A stretch of 26,070 bases of DNA from Selenomonas sp. (GTDB lineage: Bacteria; Bacillota; Negativicutes; Selenomonadales; Selenomonadaceae), in NCBI GenBank assembly GCA_015265235.1, contig JABZYJ010000013.1:1-26070 (forward strand). Reading direction: 5' to 3'. Positions 7,545 to 15,644 of the stretch are shown piece by piece. A program made the position numbers and the translations under genes. Below the pieces are notes generated by a model. The model was not told where the DNA came from and searched no databases. It was given only the letters and a program-made list of their open reading frames with translations. Position 1 is the stretch's first letter. Each line of letters opens with the position of its first letter.

Positions 7545-8162
7545 CTATCTTCTCACAGCTGCCTGAATCGCTCCCGCGATCTTGGGCAATGGGCATATCT
7601 CATCGGCCAGCCCCGCATCGACCACGGATTTTGGCATTCCGTAGACGACACAGGTCGCTTCATCCTGCGCAATGCAGTAGCCGCCATTTTGCTTGATCCG
7701 GCGCATCCCTTCCCTGCCGTCGCACCCCATCCCCGTAAGGATGACGGCGACGACATCGTTCCCTAGATGCGCCACAGAGTCGTACATGACATTCACCGCA
7801 GGACGGTGGTTCCCAACGGGCGGCTCATCGCTGAGTGCGATACGCCGTCCCCCCGCCTCCTGCCGAACGCGCAGCTGCCGATTCCCCGGCGCGATATAGA
7901 CGCAGCCGGGCCGCAGCACATCGCCATCGCATGCCTCCCGAACCTCGACACGGGCAACCCCGTTCAGACGCTCCGCCAGTGCTCCCGTGAATCCTGCCGG
8001 CATATGCTGAACGACGACAACAGGACAGGGAAAATGCTCCGGCAGCCCCGTGATGACCGTCTGCAGTGCCTGCGGCCCGCCTGTCGATGAGCCGATGGCG
8101 ACGATCCGGCGGTTCTGTGGGGCTCCGCGGACATGGGTCTCATAATGCAGTAAATCAGTCAT
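7545..8162 (-). CDS. cheB: CheB-type methylesterase, catalytic domain only
   Basis: A 205-residue protein consisting of the CheB methylesterase/deamidase domain. The catalytic triad is complete: Ser26 in IGSSTGGP, His53 in VQHMP and Asp148 in TGMGCDG. Typical CheB is about 350 residues, with an N-terminal receiver domain that restrains the esterase until phosphorylated by CheA. Here only about 18 residues precede the esterase core. The ATG at 8162 overlaps the end of the PilZ gene by 8 bases, leaving no room for a receiver domain, so this is the natural architecture and not a truncated reading. It should remove methyl esters from receptor glutamates, but control by CheA phosphorylation cannot follow the usual route. 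No cheR is seen in the window. Confidence 0.92.
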   Translation of the reverse strand: MTDLLHYETHVRGAPQNRRIVAIGSSTGGPQALQTVITGLPEHFPCPVVVVQHMPAGFTGALAERLNGVARVEVREACDGDVLRPGCVYIAPGNRQLRVRQEAGGRRIALSDEPPVGNHRPAVNVMYDSVAHLGNDVVAVILTGMGCDGREGMRRIKQNGGYCIAQDEATCVVYGMPKSVVDAGLADEICPLPKIAGAIQAAVRR

Positions 8163-8847
8163 TCCTCACGCGCTCCACTTGAGCACGCTGCACTTGGAAG
8201 AGATAGCGGATAATCTTATCCCTCATGCTGCGTGACACTGCCAGAAACTGGATGCCGATGTGATAGATCGGCGTATCGCCTTCACGCTCCACGCGCGTTA
8301 CACGCATCACCTTCGACATCATCTCGATCGTCCCAATGCCGGGAATATCATTGATATCGAGTGCCACACCGGTATCGATGGGCAAACGCCGCGGCCATGC
8401 AAATGAAAGTCCGCTGCCGCTGAGATCGACGACCGGCACATTTGTCGGCGCATCAATCGTCCCCTCGGCGTCAATGTGGCGGATTGTCGCCGTAAGATTT
8501 ACCTTGGTACGGAACAGCCCGCGCTTCTGGAAGCGTTCGACAAACTCCGGGATGGAAATGCGCAGCGTCGGAATGCGCCCGTCATGACGACCATGCCCGC
8601 GATGTACGCTAAAGAAGCGATAGTGACAGCCATCGCCCCCTGCAAGTACATACAAATTCTCGCCGACACGGGGGATGATCGGAACGAGCCGCTCATCTAG
8701 GGGCATCGCGACGATGAGATCATCGCCGACAATGTCCTCCACGCGGCTGGTATATCCGGAAGTCCCCTCCTCGGTATTTTCAAAGAATATTTCCAATCGC
8801 TGTCCGATGGATAAAATACTCCTTGCATCTACCAATTCGCCCGCCAT
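8155..8847 (-). CDS. PilZ-domain c-di-GMP effector, YcgR-type flagellar brake
   Basis: A 230-residue protein with an N-terminal YcgR-like domain (about 1-100) and a C-terminal PilZ domain. The two c-di-GMP contact motifs are intact: RxxxR at Arg109-Arg113 (RGLFR) and DxSxxG at 141-146 (DLSGSG). Family knowledge (YcgR in enterobacteria, DgrA/MotI in Bacillus) places such proteins at the flagellar motor, slowing it when c-di-GMP is high; that role here is inferred. The start has a near-ideal AAGGAGG 9 bases upstream. It follows flhG by 18 bases and overlaps cheB by 8, so c-di-GMP control is wired into the fla/che operon. Confidence 0.92.
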   Translation of the reverse strand: MAGELVDARSILSIGQRLEIFFENTEEGTSGYTSRVEDIVGDDLIVAMPLDERLVPIIPRVGENLYVLAGGDGCHYRFFSVHRGHGRHDGRIPTLRISIPEFVERFQKRGLFRTKVNLTATIRHIDAEGTIDAPTNVPVVDLSGSGLSFAWPRRLPIDTGVALDINDIPGIGTIEMMSKVMRVTRVEREGDTPIYHIGIQFLAVSRSMRDKIIRYLFQVQRAQVERVRND

Positions 8848-8865
8848 CTAAAATTTCCTCCTTGG

Positions 8866-9810
8866 CTAAGCTGAAAAGTTAAAAATTTGTTGCAAAAAAC
8901 CTTTCCAGCCTCTTTTTACTTTCATTTCTTCCCCGGTGATAATCGCCTCTGCCAGCGCATCAATGCATCGTGCTGCCGCAGATGTGGGTGCCGCCTTGAT
9001 GAGCGGCTGCTGGCGCCGTACCGCCTTCGTCACGGAGGCGTCCTCAAAGACATAGCCGAGGCAGTCCACGGGCATGTGCAGAAACTTCTCTGCTGCCCGT
9101 TGGAGTTTCAGCGCAACCTCACGGCTCTCCTTCGGCTCGTAGACGCGGTTGATGACGAGACGGAGATTCTTTTGTGCCGCGTAGATGCTGTATGCCTTCA
9201 TGACGGCGTACGCATCCGTCAGGGAGGTCGGCTCCGGTGTCGTCACGAGGATCACCTCGTCCGCCGCGAGGATAAAGTCCATCACGTTGCGCCCCAGCCC
9301 CGCGCCTGTATCAACGAGGATCACATCGGCACGCGCGGCACAGTCGGCGAGCTTCTGCTGCAGGAGCAGCTTCTCCGCACGATCGTATTCAAGTGCCTTC
9401 TCGATGCCCGAGCCGCCTGAGATATACTGAACACCATGCGGCGACTCAACGATCACATCGTCCAGTTTGACCTCCGGCCGCAAGAGATCGAGCAGATGCC
9501 GCCGCGACGAGGTGCCGAGCATCACGTCGACATTCGCCATACCGAGGTCGGCGTCGATGACGAGCACGCGGTAGCCCTTATCGCGCAGTGCAATCGCCAG
9601 ATTGACGGCGATGTTCGTCTTTCCGACACCGCCCTTCCCACTGGTGATTGCAACGACGCGCACATCCGCCCACGCCTTCGCCTGAGCAGACGAGAGGATC
9701 GGCCGTTCCGGCGCTGTCTGCGGCACAGTGGGAGGCGGCTGCGCCTCCGTGGGGGCAGGCTCTCCCTCGGCACCGACCATCTGTCGCAGCCGCGTTGCCT
9801 GATCTGTCAT
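8866..9810 (-). CDS. flhG: FlhG (YlxH/FleN), MinD-type ATPase controlling flagellar number
   Basis: A 314-residue MinD/ParA-like ATPase. The first residues, MTDQATRLR, contain the DQAxxLR motif known to stimulate the FlhF GTPase. A Pro/Ala-rich linker (about 15-40) precedes the deviant Walker A motif SGKGGVGKT (57-65, with Lys59 and Lys64). A Walker A' region (VLVIDADLGMANVD) and switch motif (ILVDTGAGLG) follow. The C-terminus ends in an amphipathic helix-like, basic and aromatic segment (VKRGWKGFLQQIFNF) suitable for membrane binding. FlhG limits flagellar number and binds C-ring proteins such as FliM/FliY in studied species. One base separates it from the flhF stop. Confidence 0.95.
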   Translation of the reverse strand: MTDQATRLRQMVGAEGEPAPTEAQPPPTVPQTAPERPILSSAQAKAWADVRVVAITSGKGGVGKTNIAVNLAIALRDKGYRVLVIDADLGMANVDVMLGTSSRRHLLDLLRPEVKLDDVIVESPHGVQYISGGSGIEKALEYDRAEKLLLQQKLADCAARADVILVDTGAGLGRNVMDFILAADEVILVTTPEPTSLTDAYAVMKAYSIYAAQKNLRLVINRVYEPKESREVALKLQRAAEKFLHMPVDCLGYVFEDASVTKAVRRQQPLIKAAPTSAAARCIDALAEAIITGEEMKVKRGWKGFLQQIFNFSA

Positions 9811-9811
9811 A

Positions 9812-11212
9812 TCATTCCCTCAAAAGCAGTTCTGCCAGCCGCTCCGCTGTTGCCGGAATGATATCGTCCGGCACGCTCTGTCCGTTGGAGAGAAACGAAA
9901 GAGGCAGTCCGCGGTTGGCAAGAAGATTGAGCACCATCCCGAACGTCTGCGTCTCATCCATTTTCGTAAAGATGATGCAGTCGGGTTTGCACGGAGCAAA
10001 GCGCTCGATGATCTGCACGGCATCCTGCTCCTTCGTCGTCGCGCTGACGACGAGGTGCTTCTCCATCCGCGCATACGCGGCAAGCAGCGATGTCAGTTCC
10101 TCCATCTGGAATTCGTTGTACTGGCTGCGCCCCGCCGTATCCACGAGGACAAAATCCTTGCTGCGATGACGCGCAATTGCCTTTTTGAGATCCGCTGCCG
10201 AGTAGACAACTTCGACGGGAAGCCCCAGAATCTCCGCATATTTTTTGAGCTGCTCCACCGCCGAGATACGGTAGGTATCCGCCGTGATGAGCGCCCCTTT
10301 GAGGTTCTGCTCAAGCACAAAATGCGCGGCGATTTTTGCGAGCGTCGTTGTCTTTCCGACGCCTGTCGTACCGATGAATGCATAGACGCGCGCGCCGTGC
10401 GTCCCGGGCTTCAGCCCGTCGGTGAACTGCATCACCTGCGACAGGTATCCTGCCAGAACACCTGCAGCGCGTGGGTCAAGGCTGTCGAGATTCGCATCGG
10501 CGATGGGAATCTTCCCCGCCATATCCTCGCACAGCTCCTCACGGACATCCTGCTTGACGAGCGCATCACGGATGGAGACCACCTCTTTGGGCTTGTTCGC
10601 CGCCATCATGGAGGCGAGCATCGTCTTCATCTGCGCAAGCTCATCCTCGAGCATGCGGATGCGCTCTGCCGAGCGGTCCTCATCTGCCGCAGGGGCAGAC
10701 GGCTGGGCTGCTGGCGGCTCTGCCACGACCGTGGGCTGCGGCACTGCTTCATAGGCGGGTGCCTGCGCCGGAGCGGTGGCAGGGGGCGGTGCCGGCGGCA
10801 CATAGCCATCCTGCGGATAGGCCGGTGCCGGCGACACCGGCGGTTCCGCGGGTGCGGCGGGTGGCGCTGCATAGGGCAGCTGCACCACATCGGGGGCGTA
10901 GACATCGTACACGGGGCCTGCCTGCGGGACGGCCCCGCCCTCAGGACCTGCCGTCTCATTCATCCGATATCGGTTCACCACATTGGTCGGCAGGATCGGT
11001 GATGCCGGGGGAACATAGGCCGGAGACGGCTGCGGCGTCCGCTGCTGTGATTCATCTACTGCAGCAGTCACCTCGATCATCTCCGCGCCGCCAAGGACAC
11101 CGCCCTCACGATATTTCTTCGTGTGGAGGAGCACGGCATTGCTGCCGAGTTCGTCCTTGATCTGCTCCATGGCCTCCTTGACCGAGGATGCGCGTACCGT
11201 TTTAACCTGCAC
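9812..11212 (-). CDS. flhF: FlhF, SRP-family GTPase positioning the flagellum
   Basis: A 466-residue SRP-type GTPase. The N-terminal B domain (about 1-55) is followed by an unusually long Pro/Ala/Tyr-rich linker (about 56-180), then the NG domain. GTPase motifs are complete: P-loop GTTGVGKTTT (281-290), DTAG (358-361) and TKMD (416-419). FlhF marks the site of flagellar assembly at the membrane and is stimulated by the N-terminus of FlhG. The FlhF start directly abuts the flhA stop (11213), and flhG begins one base after FlhF ends, a layout that suggests translational coupling. Confidence 0.95.
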   Translation of the reverse strand: MQVKTVRASSVKEAMEQIKDELGSNAVLLHTKKYREGGVLGGAEMIEVTAAVDESQQRTPQPSPAYVPPASPILPTNVVNRYRMNETAGPEGGAVPQAGPVYDVYAPDVVQLPYAAPPAAPAEPPVSPAPAYPQDGYVPPAPPPATAPAQAPAYEAVPQPTVVAEPPAAQPSAPAADEDRSAERIRMLEDELAQMKTMLASMMAANKPKEVVSIRDALVKQDVREELCEDMAGKIPIADANLDSLDPRAAGVLAGYLSQVMQFTDGLKPGTHGARVYAFIGTTGVGKTTTLAKIAAHFVLEQNLKGALITADTYRISAVEQLKKYAEILGLPVEVVYSAADLKKAIARHRSKDFVLVDTAGRSQYNEFQMEELTSLLAAYARMEKHLVVSATTKEQDAVQIIERFAPCKPDCIIFTKMDETQTFGMVLNLLANRGLPLSFLSNGQSVPDDIIPATAERLAELLLRE

Positions 11213-13297
11213 TTAGATCTTCACCACCCCAAGGATTTGAATTTCAACATTCTGTTCAATTTCCGCGTGGGAGAGAACAATGAGGCCCGCGATCGAGCGC
11301 TCAACCAGATTGCGGAAATACGGACGCACCGTCGGACTTGTGAGCACGATCGGCTGATAGCCCTGATCGGTCAGCTTATGGAGCTGCTCCTGCAGTGCCG
11401 TAAGGAGTTTCTGCATCGTATCGGGATCGAGGCTGACATAGGAGCCATGCTCGGTTCGCTGCACGCTGCCCGCGATCTTGTTCTCGATGGCAGGATCGAG
11501 CGTAATGCAGGGGAGCACTCCGTTTTGGACGTTCTGCTGCGTAATCTGCCGCGCCATGGCGTGACGGACATACTCCGTCAGGACGTCCGTATCCTTCGTT
11601 GCTGGCGCATAGTCAGCAAGCACCTCCAGAATCGTGCTCATATCGCGGATCGATATGCGCTCGCTCAGGAGATTGGCGAGCACCTTCTCCACTTCGCCCA
11701 CGGTGAGCAGATTCGGAACGACCTCTTCGACGAGAGCCGCGTTGGTCTTCTGGAGGTTGTCGAGCAGGTTCTGCGTCTCCTGACGCCCGAGGATCTCCGC
11801 CGCATGCTCCTTGATGATCTCCGTCAGGTGGGTTGCGAGCACGGAGACCGCATCCACGACCGTGTAGCCGTTCAGCTCCGCCTGCTCACGTTCGTTCTCC
11901 GAGATCCAGAGTGCGGGGAGGCCGAACGCCGGCTCCGTCGTCTCGATGCCCGGCACCTCCTCAAAGACGGTTCCCGAGTTCATCGCGAGATAGTGGTCGA
12001 GCATCAGCTCGCCGCGCGCAATCTCCACGCCCTTCAGCTTGATGATGTAGGCATTGGGTTTGATCTGGATATTGTCACGGATGCGGATGGTCGGCACGAC
12101 GAGTCCGAGCTCCAGCGCACATTGACGGCGAATCATGACGATGCGGTCGAGGAGATCGCCGCCCTGCCCCGTATCGACGAGCGGGATAAGGCTGTAGCCG
12201 ATCTCGAGCTCCATCGGATCGACCTGCAGGAGCGAGACGATATTCTCGGGCGTCGTTGCTTCCTTCTTCGCCTTGGCTTTCTGCTCGACCTGCTGGACTT
12301 CCTGCTCCACCGCCTGTCCGCGATGGAGATTCCATGCGATAAAGCCGCAGAGTGCCGCGAGGGTAAAGAACGGAATGCCCGGCAGCCCCGGCATAATCGC
12401 GAGGAAGAGGAGCACGCCCGTGAGAATCATAAAGATACGTGCGTTGCGGAAGAGCTGCTTGACGAGATCGCCGCCGAGGTTCCCCTCTGCCGCCGAGCGC
12501 GTGACGATGATACCGGTCGCCGTCGAGATGAGGAGTGCGGGGATCTGTGCGACGAGTCCCTCACCGACAGTCAGCAGCGTATAGGTCTGGAGTGCCTGTG
12601 CCGCATCCATATCGCGCTGGAGCATCCCAATGACAAAACCGCCGCCGATGTTAATCATCATGATAACAATCGCGGCGATAGCATCGCCCTTGACAAACTT
12701 CGATGCACCGTCCATTGCGCCGAAGAAGTCCGACTCGCGCTGCACCTTCTCGCGGCGGCGCTTCGCCTCCGCATCCGTAATCGCCCCTTGGTTGAGATCC
12801 GCGTCGATCGCCATCTGTTTGCCTGGCATCGCATCGAGGGTGAAACGCGCCGACACCTCGGCAACACGTTCCGAGCCCTTCGTGATAACGATGAAGTTCA
12901 CAATGACGAGGATGACGAACACGATAAAGCCGACGACCGCATTACCGCCGACAACGAAATTTCCGAATGCTGTGATGACCTCACCGGCGTTCGCATTGAG
13001 CAGAATCAGACGCGTTGACGAGATATTCAGTGCCAGCCGAAAAAGCGTCGTAATGAGGAGAAGCGATGGAAAGACGGATAGATCCAGTGCCTCCACATTG
13101 TAGATCGCCGACATGACGACGAGCAATGCAATGGTGATATTGAGACAGATCAGGACATCCAATAAGACCGTCGGCAACGGAATAATCATCATGATGACGA
13201 TCGTCACGATGGCGACGGCGATCAGAACATCGCTGTATCGCTGTATGAAACTGCCGGACGAAAGAGGATTTACACTGCCGGTCTGCGGTGCTGCCAT
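11213..13297 (-). CDS. flhA: FlhA, flagellar type III export gate protein
   Basis: A 694-residue FlhA, the largest export-gate subunit. The N-terminal half holds about eight membrane segments and family hallmarks: FPSLLLITTLFRLALNISST (76-95), and the cytoplasmic FHIPEP-region segment DAMPGKQMAIDADL (155-168) followed by the charged GAITDAEAKRRRE. The C-terminal half is the soluble chaperone/substrate-docking domain. The ATG at 13297 gives the normal family length and has AGGGGAG about 11 bases upstream; an in-frame GTG at 13309 would be too close to that site. A strong promoter lies just upstream (13359-13386). It is separated from flhB by 180 bases and abuts flhF. Confidence 0.96.
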   Translation of the reverse strand: MAAPQTGSVNPLSSGSFIQRYSDVLIAVAIVTIVIMMIIPLPTVLLDVLICLNITIALLVVMSAIYNVEALDLSVFPSLLLITTLFRLALNISSTRLILLNANAGEVITAFGNFVVGGNAVVGFIVFVILVIVNFIVITKGSERVAEVSARFTLDAMPGKQMAIDADLNQGAITDAEAKRRREKVQRESDFFGAMDGASKFVKGDAIAAIVIMMINIGGGFVIGMLQRDMDAAQALQTYTLLTVGEGLVAQIPALLISTATGIIVTRSAAEGNLGGDLVKQLFRNARIFMILTGVLLFLAIMPGLPGIPFFTLAALCGFIAWNLHRGQAVEQEVQQVEQKAKAKKEATTPENIVSLLQVDPMELEIGYSLIPLVDTGQGGDLLDRIVMIRRQCALELGLVVPTIRIRDNIQIKPNAYIIKLKGVEIARGELMLDHYLAMNSGTVFEEVPGIETTEPAFGLPALWISENEREQAELNGYTVVDAVSVLATHLTEIIKEHAAEILGRQETQNLLDNLQKTNAALVEEVVPNLLTVGEVEKVLANLLSERISIRDMSTILEVLADYAPATKDTDVLTEYVRHAMARQITQQNVQNGVLPCITLDPAIENKIAGSVQRTEHGSYVSLDPDTMQKLLTALQEQLHKLTDQGYQPIVLTSPTVRPYFRNLVERSIAGLIVLSHAEIEQNVEIQILGVVKI

Positions 13298-13333
13298 GCT
13301 CTTACTCACTCCCCTTGTTCCCGTTTCCCTTAC

Positions 13334-13350
13334 GTGGATATATGATCCAC
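13334..13350. repeat. Perfect inverted repeat at the flhA transcription start
   Basis: GTGGAT and ATCCAC form a perfect 6-base inverted repeat around a 5-base spacer. It lies immediately after the -10 box of the flhA promoter, so it would cover about +2 to +18 of the transcript. It could be an operator or a 5' mRNA hairpin; the sequence alone cannot decide. Confidence 0.5.
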
Positions 13351-13358
13351 CATATAAC

Positions 13359-13386
13359 ATTATATCAAATATTGAAATCTCGTCAA
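13359..13386 (-). promoter_or_regulatory. Sigma-A-type promoter for flhA and downstream genes
   Basis: On the minus strand TTGACG (13381-13386) and a perfect TATAAT (13359-13364) are separated by 16 bases. A TG one base before the -10 (TGATATAAT) gives an extended -10 element. Start of transcription is expected near 13352, leaving a leader of about 55 bases. Match to the housekeeping consensus is strong, and it is not a sigma-28 type. Confidence 0.8.
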
Positions 13387-13446
13387 ATGATAAATGTGTT
13401 CTTAGAGCGCCGATTGTGCAGGTATGTCAGAGTCTGTCCGATTAGC

Positions 13447-13463
13447 GCAGAAGTTCATTCTGC
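13447..13463 (-). other. Short hairpin downstream of flhB
   Basis: GCAGAA and TTCTGC form a perfect 6-base stem with a 5-base loop, 15 bases after the flhB stop. No run of T follows, so it is not a classic intrinsic terminator; it could protect the 3' end of upstream mRNA. Confidence 0.3.
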
Positions 13464-13477
13464 TTTCACCGATTTTC

Positions 13478-14602
13478 TCACGCTCCGCGTCGTGCATGCT
13501 TCAGGCGGTAGACGTATGCCAGTACCTCAGCAACCGCCTGGTAGAGCTCCTGTGGAATCGCATCGCCAATCTGCACTGCCGCATAGATGGCACGCGCGAG
13601 TGGCTTGTTCTCGATGATCGGGACACGCGCCTCACGTGCGATCTCCTTGATGCGCTGCGCGACAAGATCCTGCCCCTTCGCAACGACCAGCGGAGCCGAC
13701 ATCCCCTGCTGATAGGAGAGTGCAATCGCATAGTGGGTCGGGTTTGTGACGATAACATCCGCCTTCGGCACTTCCTTCATCATGCGCGCCATCGCCATCT
13801 GCCGCTGCTTCTGGCGGATCTTTCCCTTGATCTGTGGGTCGCCTTCGGACTGCTTCATCTCATCCTTGACTTCCTGCTTGGTCATCTTGAGATCCTGCGT
13901 TGTCTGCCACTTCTGGTAGCCGTAGTCCATAAGTGCCATAATCATGATGACACCGATGACGATGAACGCCATCTGGAAGATGATCTCCGCAACGAGCGCA
14001 AGGCTCGTCGTCAGGTCAAAGAACATGAACTGCGGCATCGCCAGAATCTGTTCATGGATGAAGCGGTAGAGGAAAAATCCAATGACGAGAATCTTGAAAA
14101 ATGACTTCGCCAGCTCAACAAGCGAACGCTTGGAGAAGATACGCCCGAAGCCGTTGATTGGATTCAACTTGTCAAGTTTGAACTCAATGGACTCCGTGTT
14201 GAAATTGAGCCCGACCTGAAAGAAATTGATCGCCAAGCCGATCAGCATGATCGCAAACATGACGGGAAAAGCAGTTTTGGCGAGCACAACAATGATGCCG
14301 ATAAAGATGTGAATGATGTTCTCGGTATCGACGCTCTGATTCAGATTTGTGAACACATACGTGGTATAGGATGCAATCGAAAGATAGATGGAGTCCCACA
14401 GGAGCTTCAGTGTAAAGAACCCCACGAGCAATACGAACGCCGTGTTCAGCTCCTGGCTGCGTCCGACCTGCCCCTTCTTTCGCGCGTCGGCGCGTTTTTT
14501 CGCCGTCGGCTCTTCCGTCTTTTCCCCGCCTGCGAAACGCTGGAGGTCAAAGACGAACGTCGCCCTATTGGAGGGCGCGTATCGCAAGTGATATATTTCC
14601 AT
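13478..14602 (-). CDS. flhB: FlhB, export gate and substrate-specificity switch protein
   Basis: FlhB sits in the export gate and switches secretion from rod/hook to filament substrates after self-cleavage. The cleavage motif NPTH (287-290 with this start) is intact. The order is a short N-terminal extension with FDLQRFAGGEKTEEPTAKKR, four membrane segments (about 55-80, 95-130, 165-185 and 200-227), a charged linker and the FlhB C-terminal domain. The start is uncertain. The ATG at 14602 gives 374 residues and overlaps fliR by 38 bases. A TTG at 14587 gives 369, and further ATGs lie up to 14638. No strong ribosome site marks any of them, so translation is probably coupled to fliR. Confidence 0.93.
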   Translation of the reverse strand: MEIYHLRYAPSNRATFVFDLQRFAGGEKTEEPTAKKRADARKKGQVGRSQELNTAFVLLVGFFTLKLLWDSIYLSIASYTTYVFTNLNQSVDTENIIHIFIGIIVVLAKTAFPVMFAIMLIGLAINFFQVGLNFNTESIEFKLDKLNPINGFGRIFSKRSLVELAKSFFKILVIGFFLYRFIHEQILAMPQFMFFDLTTSLALVAEIIFQMAFIVIGVIMIMALMDYGYQKWQTTQDLKMTKQEVKDEMKQSEGDPQIKGKIRQKQRQMAMARMMKEVPKADVIVTNPTHYAIALSYQQGMSAPLVVAKGQDLVAQRIKEIAREARVPIIENKPLARAIYAAVQIGDAIPQELYQAVAEVLAYVYRLKHARRGA

Positions 14603-15347
14603 ACATTTCATTGAACAGCACATCCAGGAATAAGACATAGAACGGAATGATCATCGAGAGAACGGTGATGCCGATCATCAGCTGCATCGGAATGCCGACA
14701 ACAAAGATGTTCATCTGCGGCATCGTACGCGAGAGGATGCCGAGCCCCACATTCGTGAGAAGAATGGCGAAAGTGATCGGCATGGCGATCTTCATGCCCG
14801 TGAGGAAAATTGTGCCCGTGAAGTTTGCCATGAGCATCGCCAGCGACAGATTTCCCTCCATCCCTGCGATGGGAACAACGCGAAAGCTCTCAACGAGCGC
14901 TGCCAGAATCATGTGATGTCCGTTCGTCGCAAGGAGAACGATCACCGCCAAATTATAAAGAAAACTTCCGATAAGCGGTATCTGCTGACCGGAAGTCGGG
15001 TCGACAACATTGACGATGGCAAACCCCACCTGCATATCCATGACCTTACCCGCCATCGTGATTGCGGCAAAGGAGATATACGCCACGAAGCCGATCAGCC
15101 AACCGATAAAGAGTTCACCGAGGGCAGTCACGCCGAACATGATGACATTCTCCGGGACGTAGGGCGTTCCCAGCCCATCCACCACCGGAAAGAGCAGGAT
15201 CGTGATGGCGAGTGCCGTACCTACGCGAAAATAGATGGAGATGTTCATACTGCCAAAGAATGGGGATATGAGGAAAATCCCGCTGACCCGTACAAGCATC
15301 AGCAGGAATACGGCGATATGCCCCTGAAGCAGCTCATACAGATCCAT
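14565..15347 (-). CDS. fliR: FliR, flagellar export gate membrane protein
   Basis: A 260-residue polytopic protein with about six hydrophobic segments and the usual FliR opening (MDLYELLQGHIAVFLLMLVR, then ISPFFGSMNI). It assembles with FliP and FliQ into the export channel inside the basal body. It starts 12 bases after fliQ and its 3' end overlaps flhB. Length and hydrophobic pattern are normal for the family. Confidence 0.96.
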   Translation of the reverse strand: MDLYELLQGHIAVFLLMLVRVSGIFLISPFFGSMNISIYFRVGTALAITILLFPVVDGLGTPYVPENVIMFGVTALGELFIGWLIGFVAYISFAAITMAGKVMDMQVGFAIVNVVDPTSGQQIPLIGSFLYNLAVIVLLATNGHHMILAALVESFRVVPIAGMEGNLSLAMLMANFTGTIFLTGMKIAMPITFAILLTNVGLGILSRTMPQMNIFVVGIPMQLMIGITVLSMIIPFYVLFLDVLFNEMYGNISLAIRALQ

Positions 15348-15359
15348 GTGCCGCCCTCC

Positions 15360-15629
15360 TCATCGCAGGTACATGGGGAGGTTGATAAAGACGTTCGATA
15401 CGTACTCCACCATGATCCGCAGCATCCAAGGGCCGAAGATCAGAATGGCGACAAACACCGCAATAATCTTCGGAATGAACGCCAGTGTCTGCTCCTGAAT
15501 CGACGTCGTCGCCTGAAACACCGCCACCAATAGGCCGACGATCAGACCGAGCCCGAGCATCGGGGCAGAGACCAGAAGGACGATCATGAGAGCTTCCTGT
15601 GCGAGCTGAATGACCAAATCTCCGGACAT
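15360..15629 (-). CDS. fliQ: FliQ, flagellar export gate membrane protein
   Basis: An 89-residue protein with two long hydrophobic hairpin helices (about 12-40 and 50-75) and the family segment AVFQATTSIQEQTLAFIPKI between them. It is a subunit of the FliPQR export channel. It begins 15 bases after fliP and ends 12 bases before fliR, the standard order. Confidence 0.97.
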   Translation of the reverse strand: MSGDLVIQLAQEALMIVLLVSAPMLGLGLIVGLLVAVFQATTSIQEQTLAFIPKIIAVFVAILIFGPWMLRIMVEYVSNVFINLPMYLR

Positions 15630-15644
15630 ATCAGCGCCTCCCCA

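Noticed and set aside
11123..13018. Plus-strand open frame of 631 codons opposite flhA and flhF
   Set aside because: It is antisense to genes with complete, recognisable families, has no ribosome site or family-like motif, and its His/Arg/Asp-rich composition is typical of shadow frames in GC-rich genes. Similar long plus-strand frames at 865-1746, 2811-4163, 5646-7247, 18419-20131, 20815-22272 and 23396-24991 were rejected for the same reason.
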